Origin: Ixodes scapularis | Lineage: Eukaryota > Arthropoda > Arachnida > Ixodida > Ixodidae | Direction: 5' to 3' | Assembly: GCF_016920785.2 (NCBI RefSeq) | Contig: NW_024609879.1 | Span: 14,137,145 to 14,201,144, forward strand | DNA: 64,000 nt | The notes under the pieces: generated by a model | What the model was told of the DNA's origin: nothing | Databases searched by the model: none | What the model saw: the letters and a program-made list of their open reading frames with translations, nothing else | In this document: one piece after another, positions 21,891-32,015 of the stretch | Layout: each line of letters begins with the position of its first letter | Numbering within the stretch: the first letter of the stretch is position 1 | Program-made: the position numbers and the translations under genes

Positions 21891-21899
21891 TAAGACCTC

Positions 21900-22898
21900 G
21901 CAAGATCAAGTTGAAACCCTTAACAAGGCAGCTATGAGAGCTTTTCCGGGTTTCCCCGAGATAACCCGCATTCCCGATTTACACAAAGCGGCTGAAACAA
22001 ACACAATAATAGAATTAGCAAAGAAAGCATAAAACAGTCAAAGAGACCGCCTGAAAAGGACAGCACCAGGAATAATCATTCTTAAGCACCTCGGAGTAAC
22101 ATTCTTTGAACTTTTAGCTATAGCCACTTCTCCCCCTCCATGCGAAGACGAATACACAAAAGAGATAAATCCTATACCACAAAATCAAAGCAAAAAGCAC
22201 TATAAGAAAAGAACAAAATTTGCTAAAAGACATATAAAATAAATAGAACATCTCCTTCGATGTAAGACCAATAAATTTATTTACACAGACGCATCGCGGA
22301 ACGAGGATGGCAGGACAGCCATTGCATGGCACTCCACCCGCTCCGGCGAAACAAACACTAAAATCTTCCATTATACTGCCAAAGCCAAAGCCGCTGAACT
22401 CCGAGCGATCTTTTGGACACTGGAAAACGCCAGGAGGGTTGACCACTGGACAGACATTTTCACCAACACGACTTCCAGAGGCTATTAGAGAATTCAGCAA
22501 AGACAGCAGCAGTAACAAGACTGAATAAAATCAGAGCCGCAGCACGCTATCTCCGAATCAAAGAAATCACCCTCAAAATGTTATGGATCACGGGACACCA
22601 AGATATCTCGGGAAACGAAGAAGCTCCTGAGGCCGCGCAGAGCACGCTACAAGCAACCGTTTCCGCACAAGGCCTCTTGGACTCCTCCGCCACAATACCA
22701 AGCGAGGATCCCTATCCATATGAATTAAAGACACTCGCAAGACAAGAGTGGTAGGTCAAGTTCGCTGCACTACTGCCAACGGAGGAGCACCCGCTCTCAT
22801 CAAAACACTCACGGTGGGGGCAAGTAAGCCTCCGGCGCCTCGCTACCAACTCGGCCATTAAACGGGTTCTACAAATGCGATTTAGAGCCCAGCTCTTA
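21900..22898 (+). pseudogene. I-clade-like LINE C-terminus with RNase H domain
   Basis: At about 22265-22345 the plus frame reads NKFIYTDASRNEDGRTAIAW (first RNase H Asp in YTDAS), then a KAKAAELRAIFWTLENARRV block (catalytic Glu) and HWTDIF. In another frame, about 22575-22900, it reads MLWITGHQDISGNEEAPEAA (the His/GNE block near the last catalytic position) and LKTLARQEW followed by LPTEEHPLSSKHSRWGQVSL. The order and spacing match the RNase H tail of tick LINEs of the I/R1-like group. Several frameshifts and stops are present. The sequence ends at the TA where the 6.3-kb transposon begins. Confidence 0.8.
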
Positions 22899-22982
22899 TG
22901 GCGCATCCACACTGCAAGGGGATCCGCGTTCGCGAAGCGATTGCGGATGCGGTTCGCGAGCGACCCCGTTCATATGTGTATG

Positions 22983-23845
22983 GTATATATATATGGGTGA
23001 TTTCATTTGAATTCGACCAAACTTGTCGGGGGGGGGGATCTTTAGATTTAATCGTAAAAAATATATATGATACCCGAATCCTTGTGATGAAAGAAACTGC
23101 CTTTGAAAAAAATTAGAATTGTATAGTTTGAGAAAAAAAATTCTGAGGCGCTGCAGGGTAGAACACGTCAAATTCCCAATTTGATTTTATCTCGACTTTA
23201 GCCGCCATTTACAAAATATCGAATTCTTGCAGAATTATTATATTTATCACGCAATATTTACGCAGACTTGGCTATTTTTAGAGGTAATTAAATTTCTGTC
23301 TTTTGTTATTTTAAATTAATTTTCTAAAAAACCTCAAACATGCAACCTAGAGCAAGTGTGACGCAACTTTGGACAGCTATATAAAACGAACGGTAGGGCG
23401 CAATGACGTGAGACAGATATCTGTGCGTAGCTATCAATGTAAGCTATCGATTGACATGTATTTTCTGGTTATTGTGTTTACCGTGTTGTTTTTATTCTGC
23501 CACAAATATAGACAAAAATGAAAAATATGCAAGTTTCGAAGTCAATTTTCTCAAAAAAGCCATTTTTTATTTCGTTCATACTTTTTTAATTTTTTGCCCA
23601 GATTCTGCTTAATAACCGGGTATAAATATTGCTTGACCTTTTTTTGTTGTAGTTTTAGGACAACCAGTTGAATAAGTCATTTTTATCGCGTAATACCAAC
23701 CTCCGGCTCCGGTATACGGGCTTCACCGCAACATTGATAATTGGCTCAGCAATATCAGATTTCACTGACAACCACTTTACCTCGTTGCATTCCTAGTAAT
23801 ATACTTTTTACAAAAAAAGAAATGTCACAAAAAAATGACAGAAGG
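22983..23845 (+). repeat. Left long inverted arm of the 6.3-kb transposon
   Basis: Reverse complement of 27540-28407 with few differences where compared. Shared landmarks include a G10/C10 run, 'gaggcgctgcagggtag', 'gtagggcgcaatgacgtgag', and 'ccggctccggtat.cgggcttcaccgcaacattgataattgg'. No coding capacity. Such long arms are characteristic of some DNA transposons. Confidence 0.9.
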
Positions 23846-24801
23846 CAAGTGGCGTAGGCAAATTTTTTTTTCTCTTTCAAACTTTTTAATTGATTTCCCG
23901 TGTGTTGCTTACCAGCTGGGTATGCACGTTTTCTGGCGCTTTTCTTTATGTTTGTTTTTACATCAAAAGAAAGAGCCATGTTCGTTACATCAGTTGCAAC
24001 TGGTCCAGTTGTTAGGTGAAGTATAGGTTCAGTAACCTCTTCGCGAGCGCCAGCAAAAGGCTGCGATTCTTATCATGAAGATTACCATGCGACTCTTAGT
24101 TGACCTCGGCGTGCGCCGTTGCAAGAGGGTTATACTAATCTTGTTAGAGTGGAACTCGCGTCGTCACAGGCTGTCGCAATGCATCACAGCGAAGTGGAAC
24201 TGTGTGAAGCAGTCCTTGTCCTTCTCCCAATAAATTTATGGGCGGAAGCTTGAGACTCTTTGGTGCCCGAAGTTTCTGTAGCTCGGCTGGGTCAAGTTTG
24301 TCAAAAGGAGAAAACAAATGCAGTAAACACTAGACATTATCACGCCGGTCGATGGAGTCGTAACTGTATACATACAGCTTTTGCGGATACTTATTTGTTT
24401 CAAGGGTGGCAAGTTATCACCAGTACAAACATGGCCACAGTGTCGGCAAGAGCATCAGAACAAAAAGGAAGGTTTGGTTGGCTTATCATTTTGTGTCTTC
24501 GTTGCAGCGCTCTTCTCCGGAACTAATGTTTGTAGTCCTCTTTGAGCCCCTGGTGCTATGGTTTGTCTGTTTCTCTTATCCATTATTTATTTTTACTTGT
24601 AAGCGAATAACACGCACCATGACATTTCTGGCGTCCTTAGGTTGATTCGCTAATCAGTGTCTATATTTGACAAACTCATCTAGTATAAGAGAATAAAAAA
24701 AATATAAGAAGAGGGCTTGCAGCAATGAATTTGTATAAGAGAACTGCGGAACTGCGTCGAAAGCAGAAAGCCGGAACCTCCCGAGGAATGAACGCGTTAT
24801 T

Positions 24802-26811
24802 TTGAACTCAGTCATGGCTGCAGTTTTCAGCTTTAAAAGAAAGAGTTGCGCGGACTACTTCGAGAGACATAAGCGAAGGGTATACCGCAACCGACGTTTT
24901 CGTTATGTCACCGATCTCAACGTAGACGCCTTGAAGATGATCCTGCCTCCATCGAAAGCCGCGGCTCTTGCGTTGGATGACGTGCTCTGCCAGAACTGCT
25001 TCCAGTACACCGGTGAGAAGCTTTCATCATCTGTCAGTGATCCATGCTCGAGCTCTCCAGCAAGCTGCATCGAAGAGCACGAAGTAGTGGAAGGTCTTAA
25101 CGAAGAGATTTCTGCTGCTGGGCTTGAAACAACTCCTTTGCGCATGCCTTCTACAGTAAACCCGAAAAGCCGTCAGGCATATGCTGAAAGAAAACAGCGG
25201 GAGATTGAAGGATCACACAGCCGACAGGTACGAAAAAAGTTGGCGACTGCATATACCTTGGAGCCAAGTGGGTCAAGTTCTCGCAGTGATCAACCATGCC
25301 TCGGCTGCGACGGGTGGTGGGCAAACATCAGAGAGGCCTTTGTGAAGGCGGCATCTTACCAGGAGAGATGTCAGCTCCTCACGCTTGTGCCCAAGGGCGT
25401 AGCCACTAGGGAGGTAGAACGGCTAATTCCTGAGGCATCGAAGTACCTTCTGAAGAAATCAAAGCAGCTTCGTGAACGGTTCGGCGTATGGGAGCGTCCG
25501 GAGCCTTATCACGGTGGAAGCATAAGCGAGGACACCATACGGGCAGCCACGCAATATTACACCGACGACGATCTCGACTGTTCTCGGCAGAGCCCAAACA
25601 AAAAAGATGCTGTTAAGCTTCTGAAGGATGGCGAAGAACATGTGGTCGTGAAGCGGTATATGACAAGGTCTGTCCGAGAGACGTACAGGCTGTTTAAGGA
25701 AGCAAACCCGGACTCAAAATTAGGTCTGACTAAATTTTACTCGCTGCGGCCAAAGTGGGTCAAGCTAAACCCTGAACAGACTGTCTGTGCATGTGTGTGC
25801 TGTACGAATTTCGATTTGTGCTTTTCCACCCTGAACAGCATGCGAGAAGAAAAAATAACAAAAGAGGAGATTCTCGCTTTGTGTCTCTGCCCTGAACCCT
25901 CGTCCGAATGTTTCAGAGGCGAATGCAAAGACTGCCCCTCGACTGACAGACTCTCCTTAGAATCATTGGAAATGGTGCCTGAAGAGGAAATTACATTTTT
26001 CACATGGGAGAATGGTAATTTGATAAGCAAGACTGCCGACTCCAGCGCCTTTTTGAAAGAGCTACAGAAATGGGCCACAAGGTTTTCCACGCACGATTTT
26101 ATTCGTAGGACACAACGGGAAGCCATACGGATTGAGAAGTCTAGTGTGACCTCAAGACACATCGTCATGCACTTCGATTTTGCGGAGAACTGGACGGGAA
26201 TTTTGCCACACGAGATACAGGAGTACCACTGGCACAAGCGTCAGCTCTCTGTGTTCACGTGTGTGGCATCCACGTCGCAAGGCTCAAAATGCTTCGGCGT
26301 TGTCTGTGAGGACTTATGTCATGACACTTCCCATGCGCTGCTGGCTCTGAGACTTATAGAAGACTGGCTGGAGGAGCACATCCCAGTTTATGCTTTACTA
26401 ACGTACATATCCGACGGGGCTCCTGCTCATTTTAAAAATAGATTTCAGCTGCATGAGTTCGAACGAGTGGGCCATACCCAATTGAAGTGGATATTTTCTG
26501 CCTCTGGGCATGGTAAAAACTCTTGTGACGGGGTTGGAGGGCTTCTCAAACACCACGCAACGGTGCACAACCTCCGTTCACCGGAGGAGCAGCTCGTCCG
26601 AACATCAGTAGATTTTGTGGACAAGGTTGGAAGGCGTGTCAAAAACGTAACTCTCATGAACTTAACCGAGAAGGAGGTGAGTGACTTCCGCAGAATCAAG
26701 AAAACAGAGTGGAGTTGCGTACCGACTCGGAAAGGCATCCGCGCTTCGCACGTGTGGCGACGCGAAAGGGGCGAAGTGCAGCATGAGCGAACTGTTCTAT
26801 CTTCGTCTTAA
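24802..26811 (+). CDS. DDE-like transposase of an unassigned superfamily (669 aa, intact)
   Basis: A single uninterrupted 669-codon frame, by far the longest in the window. The presumed start is ATG 24802, with a second in-frame ATG at codon 5. Visible features: CxxC pairs at residues 63-66 (CQNC) and 166-169 (CLGC); a basic segment 121-146; a cysteine-dense, zinc-binding-like region 329-378 (CACVCC..C, then CLC..C..C..C). The catalytic-like core has D459 in HFDFAENW, D538 in YISDGAPAHFKNR and SASGHGKNSCDGVGGLLKHH at 566-585, where D576 is the candidate third acid, and a GIRASHVW motif near the C-terminus (645-652). This pattern recurs in many uncharacterised, repeat-associated animal proteins, but I know no named superfamily for it. 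Position between long inverted arms supports the transposase role. It acts in the nucleus on its own ends. A pair of AATAAA signals follows at 26951. Confidence 0.85.
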   Translation: MNSVMAAVFSFKRKSCADYFERHKRRVYRNRRFRYVTDLNVDALKMILPPSKAAALALDDVLCQNCFQYTGEKLSSSVSDPCSSSPASCIEEHEVVEGLNEEISAAGLETTPLRMPSTVNPKSRQAYAERKQREIEGSHSRQVRKKLATAYTLEPSGSSSRSDQPCLGCDGWWANIREAFVKAASYQERCQLLTLVPKGVATREVERLIPEASKYLLKKSKQLRERFGVWERPEPYHGGSISEDTIRAATQYYTDDDLDCSRQSPNKKDAVKLLKDGEEHVVVKRYMTRSVRETYRLFKEANPDSKLGLTKFYSLRPKWVKLNPEQTVCACVCCTNFDLCFSTLNSMREEKITKEEILALCLCPEPSSECFRGECKDCPSTDRLSLESLEMVPEEEITFFTWENGNLISKTADSSAFLKELQKWATRFSTHDFIRRTQREAIRIEKSSVTSRHIVMHFDFAENWTGILPHEIQEYHWHKRQLSVFTCVASTSQGSKCFGVVCEDLCHDTSHALLALRLIEDWLEEHIPVYALLTYISDGAPAHFKNRFQLHEFERVGHTQLKWIFSASGHGKNSCDGVGGLLKHHATVHNLRSPEEQLVRTSVDFVDKVGRRVKNVTLMNLTEKEVSDFRRIKKTEWSCVPTRKGIRASHVWRRERGEVQHERTVLSSS

Positions 26812-26950
26812 TGCATGAACCTCTGTGGTGCACGTGCGGAACTCTCAGATGATCTACGGCTTCGTTTTGTTTTGTTGTTAAAGCCTCTTCTTGTACATTT
26901 GCGCTTCTGTGAAAAATTATGTGTTTCTATAGGTGTGCCTTGTTAACCCA

Positions 26951-26968
26951 AATAAATTACTCAATAAA
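26951..26968 (+). promoter_or_regulatory. Polyadenylation signals of the transposase gene
   Basis: Two AATAAA hexamers, at 26951-26956 and 26963-26968, lie 140-157 bp after the transposase stop codon, before the right inverted arm begins. Confidence 0.7.
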
Positions 26969-27539
26969 TAGAGTGATTTTGTTAAACTGTTACCTATGAA
27001 TGTTTTATTGCATACTGCCAACAAAAGAGTATGATTACTGTAAGCTGAAAAGCAACTTCCGATATGCTGTGCGTAGCCCAAAAAATTTAAACGTATGCAA
27101 CAAGTAGTCCAAAAGCCGAAGGATGGACAAAATGGAGTCAATTTTTTTTTCACGTACCTCGGAATACTAAGGGCCAATGAAGGATAGGCGAAAGAATGCC
27201 ATGCGGTAAATTTAAAAAATTCGAGCCGATTTTCCGATAATGTTTGTATAAAATAAAGATTGTCCGAAACGCATAAACGGGGATATTGTTTTTCTGGACT
27301 GGATAGTGCCGTAGAATGCAACCCGACATGATCGAAACGGATGAAACGTCTTGGATCTCTCCACTCGCTTAGGCTAGTTAACATTGATGTTAACTAAATT
27401 TACTTTTGTTGTTGTTTATCACGGCACAATGTTCAAACAAATAATTTAAATATATAAGTTTCGTGCAACCTCAGTAGTAAAACGTTGTCGTGGCGACGTT
27501 CGAAAATGCAAGCTGTGACTTCGCAGACATCACTTCGTC

Positions 27540-28407
27540 AATTCAGCCATCTCTCATTTCTTTATGACGTTACTGATTTTTTTAAAAATATATTAGTAAA
27601 AATTCAACGGGGTAAAGTAGTTTTCAGTGAAATCTGATATTGCTGAGCCAATTATCAATGTTGCGGTGAAGCCCGCATACCGGAGCCGGAGGTTGGTATT
27701 ACGCGATAAAAATGACTTATTCAACTGGTTGTCCTAAAACTACAACAAAAAAAGGTCAAGCAATATTTATACCCGGTTATTAAGCAGAATCTGGGCAATA
27801 AATTAAAAAAGTATGAACGAAATAAAAAATGGCTTTTTTGAGAAAATTGACTTCAAAATTTGCATATTTTTCATTTTTGTCTATATTTGTGGCAGAATAA
27901 AAACAACACGGTAAACACAATAACCAGAAAATACATGTAAATCGATAGCTTACATTGATAGCTACGCACATATATCTGTCTCACGTCATTGCGCCCTACC
28001 GTTCGTTTTATATAGCTGTCCGAAGTTGCGTCACACTTGCTCTAGGTTGCATGTTTGAGATTTTTTAGAAAATTAATTTAAAATAACAGAAGACAGAAAT
28101 TTACGTCTAAAATAGCCAAGTCTGCGTAAATATTGCGTAATAAATATAATAATTCTGCAAGAATTCGATATTTTGTAAATGGCGGCTAAATTCGAGATAA
28201 AATTAAATTGGGAATTTGACGTTTTCTACCCTGCAGCGCCTCAGAATTTTTTTCTCTCAAACTATACAATTCTAATTTTTTTCAAAGGCAGTTTCTTTCA
28301 TCACAAGGATTCGGGTATCATATATATTTTTTACGATTAAATCTAAAGACCCCCCCCCCCCGACAAGTTTGGTCGAATTCAAATGAAATCACCCATATAT
28401 ATTATAC
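27540..28407 (-). repeat. Right long inverted arm of the 6.3-kb transposon
   Basis: Reverse complement of 22983-23845. The match runs from the 'tatatatgggtgatttcatttgaattcg' boundary down to the 'ttactaatatattttt' region, where it becomes gradual. The 27003-27540 stretch between the gene and this arm has no counterpart on the left. Confidence 0.9.
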
Positions 28408-29215
28408 ATAACAGGGCAACAAATAACGTTCTAACTACAACAATAACCTCTCGCCACTCGCACGTCGATCGAATCTACTGTTTGTTTAACATTAAGCTCA
28501 AATAAACGCCGTATGAATTACCTCTGCATCGTCTGGTACGCACTTTATTCCTTGAGTAAATTCCCTTTATTTGCTTTGTTAGTACTAAACTTTACAGGTC
28601 AAGCTAGCGCGTGTACCCTGCCCGCTCCGCGGCAGTGCGTTGGCTACGCAATCAGACTCACGACGTCTCTATCGGCCTTCGTGGTGGTCATGCACGGTGT
28701 CGAAAGCTTTCAATAGTTCATGCGACTGCGTTGGTGGGTGCAAAAGCTGACATTTCTGTCGATCAGGGGCGGGTTCCGACGTTCTACGCGCAGAAACTAA
28801 CAAGGCAGCAAGCTTCGGGCTGTGGCACCCGGAATAATAAACAAACTCTTACCCGAACCAAATCACCGGTGCGAAGCCCGTCAAAATTACGAGTCAATTC
28901 TTTTCGCGGCGGATTCACGTGACGGGCGTGAACCTCCCGTTTCTCCGTTGATTTGTCTGCCGTAACGCTAGGACTACAGCACCTTGGACGCCTCGGCCGC
29001 GACAAGTGCCATCTTGTTTCGAAAGTCACTGACGTCACGTCAACCTCGCGTTGTGATTGGCTGCTGCTTTGCGGTTCGTGAAAGCGGTTGGGAGAAGTCG
29101 GTCCCGAAGCGATCGGCAAAAACGCGCTCCAACCGCTCGGTCCTAGCCGATTTGCGGTTGAGAACGCGCGGATCCGCTTCGCGTGCGCGGATCCGCTTCC
29201 AGTGTGAACGCGCCA
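28408..29215. other. Right-hand unique segment of the transposon, or MITE remainder
   Basis: GC-rich, non-coding sequence ending in GATCCGCG-type subterminal repeats and the GCGCCA terminus. It includes a CpG-rich block with 'gacgtcacgtca' and 'gattggctg' (a CCAAT-box-like motif in inverted form), but I see no gene. If the outer TGGCGC ends belong to a separate MITE, this is most of that MITE. Confidence 0.5.
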
Positions 29216-29280
29216 TAGGTGCCCGCTTCCGGCTTGAGCGGCATCGTCGTCGCCGTCGGGGTAACTGCGCGATGCATTAA

Positions 29281-30072
29281 AGGGCAACTCCGCTTCATTT
29301 TTGATATTTAGAAAACTATGTAGCCCTCTTCAGTATCATGTAGGAAGACCCCGTGTCAAATATTACGATCTAATTCCGTTGATATATTTAATAAACTGGC
29401 CAGCAAACCTTCAAGCGAGCCAAGTCGCCAAAATCTGCCAACTCTAGCGTGCGGCGCGAGGCGCAATCATCAGCGCAGTCAATGCCACGGAGTTGGAGCG
29501 GCCAACGTTGAACCACTACGTCAGAGGCATGCTTACATCATTCTCACGTTTTGCTTGTTTTTACTTCTCAGAGTGAAATTGAACGATGACGTCATGAGTT
29601 TCTCCTCCCGGTGTTGGCTGACCGGGCGTCCACGTGATCACCATAGCACGGATCCGCTAGTTTGTGCTGCCCTGCGCGCTTATCGGTCTGTTTCTCCGCT
29701 CCCCTTCTCCTCTTTCGTCTTCTCCCCTTCCCGCTCTCCCCCGGGCCATCACCGTCCACGCCATGCGAAGCGACCTTCCCGCGTCAAAAAAAAAAAAGAC
29801 CTGCCCGCGTCGCGTGTCCTGTTTCTCGCTCCCTCCCGAACGTCACAAGACCACGTGGTTCGACGTGACGTGCCATGACTCTGACGACCCGAGACCAATG
29901 TTGCCTGACGCAACCGAAGTTTCGGTTTCTGTATCTGCTGATGTTTAAATTAGGATTACACAAAAAATATTCCACATCTCGCGAATCCGAAGACGTAGAG
30001 TTGTTTAGTAGTGCTTTGTGAATTTGAATCACATGGAAGCCTAAATTTTTCGGAATTGAGCGGAGTTGCCCT
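29281..30072. mobile_element. 792-bp Kolobok-like MITE flanked by TTAA
   Basis: Begins AGGGCAACTCCGCT and ends with its exact inverse AGCGGAGTTGCCCT. TTAA lies directly outside both ends (29277-29280 and 30073-30076). TTAA duplications with G-rich termini fit Kolobok; piggyBac also uses TTAA but usually has CCC/CCY termini. Frames within it (for example 29555-29878) have no recognisable product. Confidence 0.75.
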
Positions 30073-30226
30073 TTAAGGGACGTTTCCCAAAAAGACGTCA
30101 CACGTGAGGGTCATTAGGGTCACGAGTGACGTCACCCGTAACCGCGCGTTGCATTAGGGGATGTTTCCCATAATTCTGTCACAGGTGATGTCACGTGTGA
30201 CGGCACGACCTTCGCAAGTGACGTAA

Positions 30227-30412
30227 TGTGGGAGGGGAGGACGGGAGAGAGAGAAGAAGGGGAGGAGGAGGAGGAGGAGGAGGGGGAGAAGGATAAAGGA
30301 GGGGGAGAGGGAGGAGGAGAAGAGGAGAAAAATGGAGGAGGAGGAGGGGAAGGGGAGAAGAAATAGACGAGGAAGAGGAGGATAGGATATGGAGGAGGAG
30401 TAGGGGCACCAC
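30227..30412 (+). repeat. (GGA)n purine-rich array
   Basis: About 185 bp of almost pure purine built of GGAG/GGA units inside repeat R copy 1; potentially triplex-forming. Confidence 0.95.
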
Positions 30413-30502
30413 TCTCCTCTCCGTATCCTCCTCGCCTCCTCCTAAAGAGCTGCGCCCTAATTCGTCATTACAGGGAGTTGTAAACGTCTTTCATTTTTTT
30501 TT

Positions 30503-31529
30503 ACACATCAACATCAGAAGACGACCGGGGCCCTGACCCTAACTGCACAGGACGCCATGTACCGGCGACCTGCACACACCTTATGTAGGATTGTCAAGCG
30601 ACAGCAGGAAAACGACAGGAAGCGATCTCTTGCAAGACTTGCGAAGAACTCACACCACGAAAGCATGAAGACTGGGTTACCCCAGCAAAAGTCCTCCAGG
30701 CAGGAAGCTAATCCTCGGCTCCTTTCTTCACTTCATCAAGAATGCGGGCCTAGCCCAATATGTATAACCATTTCCCGTTTTTTCACAACATCCCAAGCCC
30801 TGCTCTCTACACGCCCCACTGGATAAGATGACCATCGTCAAGGTATACAATGTTCCGTTTCTGTAATAGACTCATTCTCACTCACTCATATGAAGCATGT
30901 TTGCAAAAAAAAAATTAAGAACAAGTATGTGTCTTTTTGTTTTCATCGAACTTGACGTAAAACGAAATGGACGGTTATCAATAGCTCTTACGGGGCAGCA
31001 TTGGTGTGGACTTGCTTAACAAATCATGAAAAACAGAGATGAACAGTAACTGAAAACCCAAAACAGGTACGGCTAGTTTGTGTTTTCTTAAATTTTCACG
31101 CTATGATGCTACCTCCAGAGTCAAGCATATGTGACATCCAAATGCGTGGAACTGAACAAAGCGGGATTAGTTGCAGAAGCTGTTAGGTAGACTTCGAAAA
31201 ACGATCTGCTGATACGAAGGTGCTATGGTTTTAACCCCGTTCCATCCAAAGCTGATGGTAGCTTCCGGATCACTGTAAGCAAGCGGTTCTTGATAATCGT
31301 GTGACGACTCCGTCAACCAGATTCGATTTCAACATTTTGCAACTGTCGGGTACCCGCAACGGAACGGGCTGGGCCCTTTCCTTCCCACCACACCGTCCCA
31401 TTGTGTTTGTGCGCTAACTCTGCTCGTTTAAGGTTATGCCAAATGCATTGCTAAGGTAATGCATTCTATTATGCTCTCATTTACTAAATTCATGAAAACA
31501 CAACCTATAAATTCATAAGCTTTTGCTAC
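30503..31529. other. Unassigned stretch
   Basis: No gene supported. The frame 30557-30826 has no motif and ends in a non-coding context. Confidence 0.4.
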
Positions 31530-31648
31530 ATTTCTAAAGGTCACTAGAGGTGCCGTGGTATAACATTCTCGTATGCATGACCGAAAAGAGGCGCCTCTTT
31601 GTTCATCTAAAATATTCTTGTTCACTCTTACACCGAGCATAACAACTA

Positions 31649-31782
31649 AAGGGGTGTCCAGACAGGACACTACAAAAAGCACAACTCCGACAAATCGTGA
31701 AAATTGAAGCGGGCGTGTCCGCTTCAATTTTCACAATTTGTCGGAGTCGTGCCTTTTGTAGTGTCCTGTTTGGACACCCCTT
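31649..31782. mobile_element. 134-bp near-perfect hairpin MITE
   Basis: Two arms of about 64 bp (beginning AAGGGGTGTCCAGACAGG and ending with its near-perfect inverse) separated by a loop of about 6 bases (gcgtgt). Only a few mismatches (for example gacagg/aacagg, cgtgaaaatt/tgtgaaaatt). It lies inside the LTR fragment. The lack of any interior suggests a MITE reduced to its terminal repeats, or a fold-back product. Confidence 0.85.
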
Positions 31783-31861
31783 AAGGAGGCCGGAAGGACC
31801 ATGCCTGGTTGTTGTTGTTTTTCGCCTCAGCTCATTCCCGAACATTCTAGGCAGAATCTTG

Positions 31862-32015
31862 GAGTGACAAAAATAATCCTTGGAAAAGGGAAACAACAGG
31901 GACAAAGGACAAACACAAATCTCCAGACACAGCTAGGTGACTGGTGAGCGATCGAAAAAATCTGCCTGGTCCGGGTATCGAACCCGGGACCTCTCCATTA
32001 AAGGTGGAGCGCCCT
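31862..32015 (-). mobile_element. tRNA-derived SINE, copy A
   Basis: On the minus strand: tRNA-like head (GGGCGCTCCACC..TAATGGAGAGG..GGGTTCGATACCCGG with a full B box), then a body of about 100 bp beginning CAGATTTTTTCGATCGCTCA and ending ..GATTATTTTTGTCACTC. The head faces copy B, forming a palindrome. Confidence 0.75.

Larger units (their letters stand above)
22899..29215 (+). mobile_element. 6.3-kb DNA transposon structure: TGGCGC-ended element with long inverted arms and intact transposase
   Basis: The outer ends are TGGCGCATCCACACTGCAAG and the inverse of TGGCGCGTTCACACTGGAAG. Both are followed by GATCCGCG-rich, partly palindromic subterminal sequence. TA lies directly outside each end (22897-22898 and 29216-29217). 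The related repeat at 49092-49127 shows the same flanks joined with a single TA, supporting a 2-bp target duplication. Inside lie two inverted arms of about 860 bp and the 669-codon gene at 24802-26811. About 800 bp between the right arm and the right end lack a left counterpart, so the structure may be one transposon or a 5.4-kb transposon nested in a MITE of about 0.9 kb. Confidence 0.8.
29216..30502 (+). repeat. Repeat family R, copy 1 (interrupted by a TTAA MITE)
   Basis: Shares its left module (TAGGTGCCCGCTTCCGGCTT..gccgtcgg..gtaac) and its right module (cctcctcctaaagagctg, then acagggagttgtaaacg.ctttcattttttttt) with 49108-49640. The middle is a family-specific tandem zone, here TCACGTG/GACGTCAC words (30100-30225) and a GGA array. 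Part of the left flank lies at 22870-22898, on the other side of the 6.3-kb transposon. No protein is encoded. Confidence 0.75.

Noticed and set aside
25737..26738. Minus-strand frames of 166 and 97 codons opposite the transposase
   Set aside because: Shadows of the 669-codon gene; no recognisable product.
28611..29287. Overlapping frames of 98-167 codons in the right segment of the transposon
   Set aside because: GC-rich composition artefact, with both strands open and no motifs.
30557..30826. 89-codon frame as a small gene
   Set aside because: No homology or promoter evidence; lies in unassigned repeat-like DNA.
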